From Verrucomicrobiota bacterium (GTDB taxonomy: Bacteria; Verrucomicrobiota; Verrucomicrobiia; Limisphaerales; UBA8199), in the NCBI GenBank assembly GCA_012517205.1, contig JAAYVL010000024.1, positions 1 through 36,878 of the forward strand: a DNA stretch of 36,878 nucleotides, read 5' to 3'. Under the pieces are notes generated by a model, which was given only the letters and a program-made list of their open reading frames with translations, made no database searches and was not told the DNA's origin. The position numbers were made by a program, and so were the translations under genes. Numbering within the stretch: the first letter of the stretch is position 1; each line of letters begins with the position of its first letter. Below, one piece after another: positions 31,466-36,878 of the stretch.

Positions 31466-32431
31466 TCAAACGGGGTTTTGGCCCGCCAAGGCCCGCGGCG
31501 TGATGCCCCGCGCGGCGACGCTCAACCGCCCGCCGGACTCGCTCACCACCAGCGCGCGCAGACCGGGGCGAAGCCCGGCGAGCGTTTCCTGCCCGGCCGC
31601 GCCGAGAACCAGCAAGGCGGTGGACAACGCATCCGTTTCCGTGGCGGAGGGCAGGACAACCGCGGTCAGGACGGTGCCCTGGGCCGGCTCGCCCGTGCGC
31701 GGATCGAGAATATGCCCCATCGTCCGCCCGCCCGCCTGAAAATGGTTTCCACAAACCGCCGACACCGACATCGCCTCGTCTCGCAACGGCACGGTGGCCA
31801 GCAGCCGGGGCGGCGTGCCCGGCGCGGGCGACGGCACTTCGAGGGCCACCTGCCAGCTCGCCTCCCCCGGGGGAGCGCCAATCGCCTGCACGGTGCTGGT
31901 GCCGCCATGAAACAAGGCGCTGGTGACGCCCGCCTCGCGCAGCACCTCCGCCCCCTGCTCGATGGCGTAGCCCTTGCCGATCGCCCCCAGGTCCAGCATC
32001 ACCCCGTCCGCGGCGAATCGGACCGTATACGCGCCGGGATCCAACTGCACCCGGTGCATCCCCACCCGGGCGCGGGCCTCCGCCACCGCCGCCGGCGACG
32101 GCAGGCAGCCATCGCCGCCCATGAACCCCCAGCAGCGCACCAGCGGGGCCACCGAAAGGTCAAACGCGCCCCCGGTCTCGGCGCTCAGCTTCTGCGCGCG
32201 CTGCAGCAGGGCAAACACCTCCGGCGAAACCCGCACCGGCGCGCGCGCGGCGCCGGCATTGACGCGGGCAATCTCACTGGCCGGGCGGAACAGGCTGAGC
32301 CGCCCCTCGAGCTGCTCCACCAGCCGCAGGGCTTCTTCGCCCGCCGCCCGCAGCGCCGGGGCGTGGTCGCCATGCAGCACCAGCTCGAACCGCGTCGCCA
32401 TGGCGTGGCAGGCGAGCGTGACGGCGGGCAT
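31466..32431 (-). CDS. apbE: FAD:protein FMN transferase (ApbE)
   Basis: This 321-residue enzyme moves FMN from FAD onto a threonine of target proteins, such as subunits of Na+-translocating NADH dehydrogenase or Rnf complexes. Family motifs present are MATRFELVLHG near the start, FDLSVAPLVRCWGF, MLDLGAIGKGYAIE, MGHILDPRTGEPAQG and ATETDALSTALLVLG, including the metal-binding acidic residues. ATG 32431 gives a protein that starts MPAVTLACHAMATRF and has no evident signal peptide, whereas many ApbE proteins are exported lipoproteins. It may therefore work in the cytoplasm, or the true start may lie upstream. No nqr, rnf or other flavinylated target is nearby. Confidence 0.92.
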   Translation of the reverse strand: MPAVTLACHAMATRFELVLHGDHAPALRAAGEEALRLVEQLEGRLSLFRPASEIARVNAGAARAPVRVSPEVFALLQRAQKLSAETGGAFDLSVAPLVRCWGFMGGDGCLPSPAAVAEARARVGMHRVQLDPGAYTVRFAADGVMLDLGAIGKGYAIEQGAEVLREAGVTSALFHGGTSTVQAIGAPPGEASWQVALEVPSPAPGTPPRLLATVPLRDEAMSVSAVCGNHFQAGGRTMGHILDPRTGEPAQGTVLTAVVLPSATETDALSTALLVLGAAGQETLAGLRPGLRALVVSESGGRLSVAARGITPRALAGQNPV

Positions 32432-32442
32432 GGGAACAGCAA

Positions 32443-32490
32443 GGGAGCGGGGGCGCTCCCGCGGGAAGGGATGCGGCGCGCCGCCCTTCC
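32443..32490 (-). terminator. Two adjacent hairpins between the apbE and oxidoreductase genes
   Basis: The first hairpin is GGGAGCG (32443-32449) with CGCTCCC (32454-32460), 7 bp around GGGG. The second is GGAAGGG (32464-32470) with CCCTTCC (32484-32490), which encloses the palindrome GCGGCGCGCCGC (32473-32484). They lie after the minus-strand oxidoreductase gene and immediately before the apbE start, and could end or insulate transcription. Confidence 0.45.
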
Positions 32491-32526
32491 GGCCTCCGCG
32501 GCGCCACCCCTCCGGGGAGCGGCCGC

Positions 32527-33897
32527 TTACGACTGCGGCAGCGTGCCGTAGGTCAGGGGCGTCACTTCCGTGCCGCTGCCCGTGGTCACCTTGCGGGTCT
32601 TCTCGTCGAACAGGCAGGCCACCTTCAGGCGGTCGGACATTTCCGCCAGCGAGATCACCGTCTGCACCCGGATGGCCAGCTCGATGTCCGCGTTGGGCTG
32701 CTTGCCGGAACGGATGCAATCAAACCAGTTCTTCTCGTGAACCCGGATTTCCTCGGGCTGCAGATTGGCGAAGTTCTCGGGGTCAATCTCATCGCCAAAC
32801 TCGCGCTGCGGCAGGAGGTTGACCTTGCCGCCCGTGGCATCAATTTCGAGATTGGCCTTGTGGCCGTAAAGGCTGGTGCCCGGCGTCGAGGCGTTCACGG
32901 TGCAGCACGTCACCATCAGCACAAAACCGCTGGGGAACTCGGCCAGCAATTGCGCGTGCTCGGGAATCTCCCGCGCGGGGGTCCCGGGCACGTTCTTGTC
33001 AATGTGAACGTTGCTGGTGCCAATGGAAACCACGCGGACGGGAAACTCCGGGTGGCCGGTGGCCAGCAGGACGGGATGCAATTTATGCGGGGCCAGGTCG
33101 CCCAGCGGGCCGGCGCAGTAGCGGTAGTACTTGCGCCACCGGTGATACTGCTCGGCGCTGAAGGGATCGCGCTGTTTGACGGGCCCCAGCCAGCGCTCCC
33201 AATCGATGTTCTCCGGCCGGGTTTCATTCTCGATCAGGTAATTCCATTCGCCGGTCAGGCTGTTGCGCGAATACCAGGCCTGGCCCCAGACCAGCGGGCC
33301 AATCTTGCCGTCCTTGATCAGCTCGGCGCACTTTTGATAGCCCCCGGCCGAGCAACCCTGCGAGCCCACCTGGAACACCTTGCCGCTGCTCTTCACCTTG
33401 TCATACACCTGAAAAGCCTCCCCCAGATACCGGGTGAGCGGTTTCTCGCAATAGACGTGCCGCCCGGTCTCCAGCGAATCCAGAATCATCTGCGCGTGCA
33501 GCGGGTCATGCGTGGCAATCAGAACGGCGTCAATATCCTTGCGCTCGAGCATCTTGCGGTAGTCCACATAGACATCCGCGTCCTTCAGGTTGGCCTTGGC
33601 TTTGGCAAAATCCCGGCGCTTGTTGAACACGTCGCAGGCGGCGGTAATGACCGTGTTATTCTCGTTGGCCTTTTCGTGAATGCCGGTCAGGTGGTTCTGC
33701 CCGATGCCAAAACCAACCCCGATGACGGCAACCTGGATGCGGTTATTGGCCCCGGCGACGTTGGCCGAAGGCGCCTGGCCATAGAGGGGCGCGCGCAGCA
33801 GGGGCGCGGCGGCGGCGGCGGCCGTGACGGCGGCAGTCTTCTTGAGAAAATCCCGGCGCGGCAGCGCGGCGGCGGACGGAGTGGCGTTCGTATCCAT
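32527..33897 (-). CDS. Tat-exported Gfo/Idh/MocA family oxidoreductase
   Basis: This 456-residue protein has a twin-arginine signal (LPRRDFLKKTAAVTAAAAAAP) for folded export. The nucleotide-binding start of the family follows (VAVIGVGFGIGQNH), then the CEKPL motif typical of Gfo/Idh/MocA dehydrogenases. The C-terminal half contains the usual substrate-side features (GPLGDLAPHKLHPVLLATGHP). Such exported members are abundant in Verrucomicrobia and Planctomycetes and are thought to oxidise or rearrange sugar derivatives during polysaccharide degradation. Substrate is unknown here, and no glycoside hydrolase is nearby. I chose ATG 33897 because it places the RR motif about 14 residues in. It is followed by the double hairpin (32443-32490) and then apbE. 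Confidence 0.93.
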   Translation of the reverse strand: MDTNATPSAAALPRRDFLKKTAAVTAAAAAAPLLRAPLYGQAPSANVAGANNRIQVAVIGVGFGIGQNHLTGIHEKANENNTVITAACDVFNKRRDFAKAKANLKDADVYVDYRKMLERKDIDAVLIATHDPLHAQMILDSLETGRHVYCEKPLTRYLGEAFQVYDKVKSSGKVFQVGSQGCSAGGYQKCAELIKDGKIGPLVWGQAWYSRNSLTGEWNYLIENETRPENIDWERWLGPVKQRDPFSAEQYHRWRKYYRYCAGPLGDLAPHKLHPVLLATGHPEFPVRVVSIGTSNVHIDKNVPGTPAREIPEHAQLLAEFPSGFVLMVTCCTVNASTPGTSLYGHKANLEIDATGGKVNLLPQREFGDEIDPENFANLQPEEIRVHEKNWFDCIRSGKQPNADIELAIRVQTVISLAEMSDRLKVACLFDEKTRKVTTGSGTEVTPLTYGTLPQS

Positions 33898-34304
33898 AGA
33901 ATGATTTGTCAGAGCGTTATTAGTCACAACAGTAAGTGGACGTAAGGTACCGCAAAGACATTCAGGGTCAATACCGCAAACCACTCCAGCCCGGGCGCAA
34001 ACGCATCAGCCCCAACTCGCCGTGTTTCTCCCAATCCATGCCAGCTCTCCGCGCCCCTTTCCCCGGCTCCCGCAGCCCCGCCGTTTCCCGCACGGCGTTC
34101 CCGCAAAGACCGCCGCAGCGTGGGGACGAAGAAATCCCGGGGAGCGTTGGAACGGGGATGGAGCCTGGCTCGACCCGGCCCGGGCCAGCCCGGACTGGGA
34201 ATGCCCGAAAACGGGCCGCTTTGCCGGGCCGAAAGGCCGCGTTGACCGCTCAAGCCCCCCGGCCTGAGCGTTCCGTCCCTGCCGGTCTGGCGCGGGTCCG
34301 CGGC
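33898..34304. other. Non-coding gap upstream of the oxidoreductase
   Basis: The 407 bases between the oxidoreductase and LolD genes hold no convincing gene. A reverse ORF (33924-34253) is composition-driven and has no motif. The 60 bases next to the oxidoreductase start are AT-richer than the rest (for example GTTATTAGTCACAA) and probably contain its promoter, but no clear -35/-10 pair is evident. Confidence 0.4.
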
Positions 34305-34991
34305 TTAGACCGCGCCGTTGGCAATCCGCCCGTCCACCAACTCCACAATCCGGGGAGCGCGGGCGGCCACGCGGGGATCATGGGTGGCCATGATGAGCGT
34401 GGTCTGCTGTTCGTTGCGGAGGGCGCAGAGCAGCTCGATGATCTCCCCCCCGGTGCGCGAGTCGAGGTTGCCGGTGGGCTCGTCGGCGAGGAGGAGGGGG
34501 GGCTGATTGATCAGCGCGCGGGCGATGGCCACGCGCTGCTGTTCGCCGCCGGAAAGCTCGTAGGGCTTGTGTTCGAGCCGCGCGGCCAGGCCGACGCGCG
34601 CCAGCAGCTCGCGCCCGCGGGCCGCGGCCTGCGCCGCCGGGACGCGGGCCATGCGCGCGGGCAGGCAGACGTTTTCCAGCGCGTCCAGTTCCGGCAGCAG
34701 GTGATACGCCTGGAAGATGAAGCCGACTTCCTGGCGGCGGAGCCGCGCCAAATCCCGGGGCCGGAGCGCGGCGAGGTTGCGCCCGGCCAGTTCAATCTCT
34801 CCGCGGGTGGGGGTGTCCAGCCCGCCGAGCAGATGGAGCAGCGTGCTTTTGCCGGCGCCGGAAGCGCCCTGCAGGGCCAGGAATTCGCCGCGCCGCAGCT
34901 CCAGGTCCACGCCGCGCAAAACCTCGAGCGAGCGCCGGCCCAGCGTGTAGGTTTTATGCAACCCGCGCGCGCGCAGCAGCGGCTCATTCAT
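34305..34991 (-). CDS. lolD: Lipoprotein-releasing ABC transporter ATP-binding protein LolD
   Basis: This 228-residue ABC ATPase of the MacB/LolD type has Walker A GASGAGKST, the signature LSGGEQQRVAIARAL and Walker B LLLADEPTGNLD. The LolD-like sequence ELDALENVCLPARM is also present. With a LolC/E partner it extracts lipoproteins from the inner membrane and hands them to LolA for transport to the outer membrane. Its ATG overlaps the end of the permease gene by 8 bases (34984-34991), so translation is coupled. Other MacB-like export systems have the same ATPase type, and the permease identity supports the Lol assignment. Confidence 0.9.
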   Translation of the reverse strand: MNEPLLRARGLHKTYTLGRRSLEVLRGVDLELRRGEFLALQGASGAGKSTLLHLLGGLDTPTRGEIELAGRNLAALRPRDLARLRRQEVGFIFQAYHLLPELDALENVCLPARMARVPAAQAAARGRELLARVGLAARLEHKPYELSGGEQQRVAIARALINQPPLLLADEPTGNLDSRTGGEIIELLCALRNEQQTTLIMATHDPRVAARAPRIVELVDGRIANGAV

Positions 34992-36255
34992 AGCGCAAAG
35001 CCTCCACGGGTTGGAGCCGGCCGGCGCGCCAGGCCGGAATCACGCCGCCCAGCAGGCAGATGAACCAGGCGCTGCCGCAAATGAGCAGGATGTCGTGCGG
35101 GAAGATCAGCGCGGGCAGCTCGGTGAAGCCGTAGATGGAAGCGGGGAACAGCTCGAAGCCGGTCAGGCGGTTCATGAAGTGCAGGAATTCATTGCGGTAA
35201 TGCAGCGCCAGCATGCCCAAACCATAGCCCGCCAAATCGCCCAGGGCGCCCACCAGCGCGGCCTGGCTCAGGAAGATGAGGCTGACCTGCGCATCGGTGG
35301 CGCCCAGCGCCTTGAGCATGCCGATCTCGCGCGTTTTCTGCACGACGAACGTGATCAGCGCGCTGAGGATGCACAGCGCCGCCACGATCATGATGAAGAA
35401 CAGCAGGTAGAACATGACGTTTTTCTCGACGAGCAGCGCGTTGAGCAGGGTCGCGTTTTCCTCCAGCCAGCTCCGGAGCAGATACCGCGGGCCGAGCGCG
35501 GCGGCCAGCTCCGGCTCGACCGCGGGCGCCTGGTCCGGGTCGTGCAGCATCACCACCAGGCCATGCACGCTGTCCGGCAGGTCATACAAATCCTGCGCGT
35601 CGGCCAGCGAAGCAATGATGACCGACAGGTTGTATTCGTTATAGCCAACGTCGAAGATGCCCCGCACTTCGTATTCCGGCAGGATGGGGGCGCTGGCTTG
35701 CTCCTTCCGGCTGCTCTCCCGCCATCGGGCCAGCATGCTGGGCGACCCGATCTCGACCCGGTCGCCGACGGCCAGTTGCATGTTGTACGCAAACGCGCTC
35801 CCGATCAGCAGCCCCCGGTCGCCCACATCGAATTCGCCCTCGATGATGCGATGGGGCAGCACGTTCAGGTTCGTCTCGATTTGGGGAAGGATGCCGCGGA
35901 GGTAGGGGGTGCCGATCCGGGCCTGGCCGTGCGCGGGCTCGGTCTGCACCAGCACGGGGCCTTCGATGTACGGCGCCACCGCCTTGACCTGGGGGTGGGC
36001 GGCCACCGTGCGGGCGACGGCGGCATAGTCCTTGAGGGTTTCGTCGCGCGGGAGGATTCGCAGATGCGGATTGAACCCGATAATCGAGTCGCGCATTTTC
36101 CGGTCGAACCCGCTCATAACGCTGATGACGATGATCAGCACCGCGACGCCCAGCGTGACCCCCAGCACGGAAATCAGCGTGATCACCGAGACGAAGGTTC
36201 GCTTGGGTCGCAGATACCGCAGCGCCAGCAGCAATTCAAACGGCAACCGAGACAT
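34984..36255 (-). CDS. LolC/LolE-type lipoprotein-releasing permease
   Basis: This 423-residue protein has one N-terminal membrane helix (VSVITLISVLGVTLGVAVLIIVISVMSG), a large periplasmic MacB-PCD domain and three helices in the C-terminal FtsX-like region (FYLLFFIMIVAALCILSALI and onward). The opening PFELLLALRYLRPKRTFVSVI is the classic LolC/LolE start. Family words include GTPYLRGILPQIE, GDRGLLIGSAFAYNMQLAVGD and VQKTREIGMLKALGATDAQV. There is a single permease gene rather than separate lolC and lolE, as in bacteria with a homodimeric LolF-like transporter, unless another copy lies elsewhere. The gene is first in the lolC/E-lolD operon. Confidence 0.92.
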   Translation of the reverse strand: MSRLPFELLLALRYLRPKRTFVSVITLISVLGVTLGVAVLIIVISVMSGFDRKMRDSIIGFNPHLRILPRDETLKDYAAVARTVAAHPQVKAVAPYIEGPVLVQTEPAHGQARIGTPYLRGILPQIETNLNVLPHRIIEGEFDVGDRGLLIGSAFAYNMQLAVGDRVEIGSPSMLARWRESSRKEQASAPILPEYEVRGIFDVGYNEYNLSVIIASLADAQDLYDLPDSVHGLVVMLHDPDQAPAVEPELAAALGPRYLLRSWLEENATLLNALLVEKNVMFYLLFFIMIVAALCILSALITFVVQKTREIGMLKALGATDAQVSLIFLSQAALVGALGDLAGYGLGMLALHYRNEFLHFMNRLTGFELFPASIYGFTELPALIFPHDILLICGSAWFICLLGGVIPAWRAGRLQPVEALRYE

Positions 36256-36869
36256 GCGGGCTGAAGCTAGAGGGCCGGGCGGGGCGTGTCAACGCGGCGG
36301 GCGCCCCGGGTCGCGGGGCCTTTGGTTTTGCAGATCAGAAGCCGGGGAGGGTGGGGCGGCGGGCGGGACGGCGGTTAAGCGCTTTGGAGCGGGTGCCTGG
36401 CCGCACGCCCGGGGCCCGGGCGGTTGAGGATAACGGGAATGAGATTGCCCTCCCAAGCCGGCGGGCTTTCCTTCAGACAATCCGGGCGGGCGCGCAAATG
36501 TTTTTCTCAACCGCCAGACAAACGGCCCCCGAGCGCCGCCTGCCCCCACGCGGCCTGCAGGAAATGGAAGCACGCCGCGGCAGCCCCCATGCCCTCTCGC
36601 AGCACCGCACTCCCGACAACCCACAGGCCCCCCCGCATCATCCCGCCCCCTGTAGGCCGCGTGCCCACACGCGGCGCTCCGCACCCGCCCGCCACCACCA
36701 ACCCCCAAAAATTGCCCTTGCACGAAGACCCCCTGCCCGCCAGCCTTCCTCCAGACCCTTGGGGTGGGGGCGGCTGGAACTCCCAGCCCAGGGAACGGCA
36801 GGAAGCGGAGTCGCTCTCCGGCCCGTAATAGATAAACAATTAAAACAACCATTAGAGAGGACAGACATT
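36256..36869. other. Intergenic region with repeat and 5' region of the next gene
   Basis: No gene of convincing composition is present on either strand in these 614 bases. Most of it is C- and G-rich. It includes the hairpin repeat at 36656-36675 and a half-copy of the same word near 36541 (CCCCCACGCGGCCTGC). The last 60 bases become AT-rich (TAATAGATAAACAATTAAAAC) and should contain the promoter of the gene beginning at 36870. Confidence 0.45.
36656..36675. repeat. Dispersed hairpin repeat, copy 2
   Basis: GCCGCGTG (36656-36663) and CACGCGGC (36668-36675) form a perfect 8-bp stem around CCCA. This is the same element as at 21995-22014, 14.6 kb away. It is flanked by different sequence, as expected of a dispersed unit. 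Confidence 0.6.
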
Positions 36870-36878
36870 ATGAAAATA
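36870..36878 (+). CDS. First codons of a gene truncated by the window edge
   Basis: ATG AAA ATA (Met-Lys-Ile) at 36870 is preceded by a good ribosome site, GAGAGGA (36855-36861), 8 bases upstream. The AT-rich leader before it suggests a promoter. Only three codons are visible, so the product cannot be named. Confidence 0.5.

Noticed and set aside
33924..34253. A 109-codon minus-strand ORF between the oxidoreductase and LolD genes.
   Set aside because: No start context, motif or codon bias beyond GC content. Treated as non-coding.

Overview
The window is high-GC, double-stranded bacterial chromosome with a Gram-negative (diderm) gene set. It carries a LolC/E-LolD lipoprotein export pair, an ADP-heptose-type glycosyltransferase and a lipoprotein with a clear lipobox. 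Several features point to Verrucomicrobiota, probably a Pedosphaera/Limisphaera-like lineage. These are an SpmA-SpmB fusion, a Tat-exported Gfo/Idh/MocA oxidoreductase, a cassette of conserved but unnamed proteins (18991-21841) of a kind I associate with that phylum, and dispersed GC-rich hairpin repeats. The phylum is an inference. No rRNA, tRNA, CRISPR array or complete prophage was seen.

Layout. 1-2871 (+): a small SAM-dependent methyltransferase, then a ClpX-like AAA+ unfoldase with no zinc-binding domain. 2894-8671 (-): a five-gene cluster read right to left. It encodes a duplicated kinase-like protein, an O-carbamoyltransferase, an SxtJ-like membrane protein, a tiny DUF5989/SxtK-like membrane protein and a GT9 heptosyltransferase-like enzyme. 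This looks like a cell-surface glycan decoration locus and is the best candidate here for an undescribed system. 8849-15728 (+): two organophosphate:phosphate antiporter-family transporters, a glycerophosphodiesterase lipoprotein, a nucleoside-hydrolase/FmdE fusion and an SpmAB fusion. The first four are tightly packed and suggest uptake and breakdown of phosphodiester or nucleoside-type compounds. 15849-17323 (-): pyrB and pyrR, overlapping by 4 bases. 17461-18892 (-): a small conserved protein and an Mrp/ApbC ATPase lacking the usual CxxC.

18991-21841 (-) is the accessory-looking cassette: a two-repeat DUF551-like protein, a 223-residue unknown, and a long ORF that appears to join two proteins. 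22179-24623 (+) is a large membrane protein with TPRs, similar in design to TMTC/PMT glycosyltransferases. 24682-24747 is a long inverted repeat. 24792-27652 (+) is a Fur-family regulator with a near-consensus promoter, a possible short leader peptide over a hairpin, then sufB and sufC. sufD and sufS are not here.

27640-28350 (-) is a secreted unknown. It abuts a small IS200/RAYT-type transposase whose imperfect terminal inverted repeats (about 75 bp) each hold two copies of a short REP palindrome. 29139-33897 (-) holds purB, a rhomboid protease, apbE and a Tat-exported oxidoreductase, separated by strong hairpins. 34305-36255 (-) is the lolC/E-lolD pair. The final 600 bases are non-coding and end with the first three codons of a new + strand gene.
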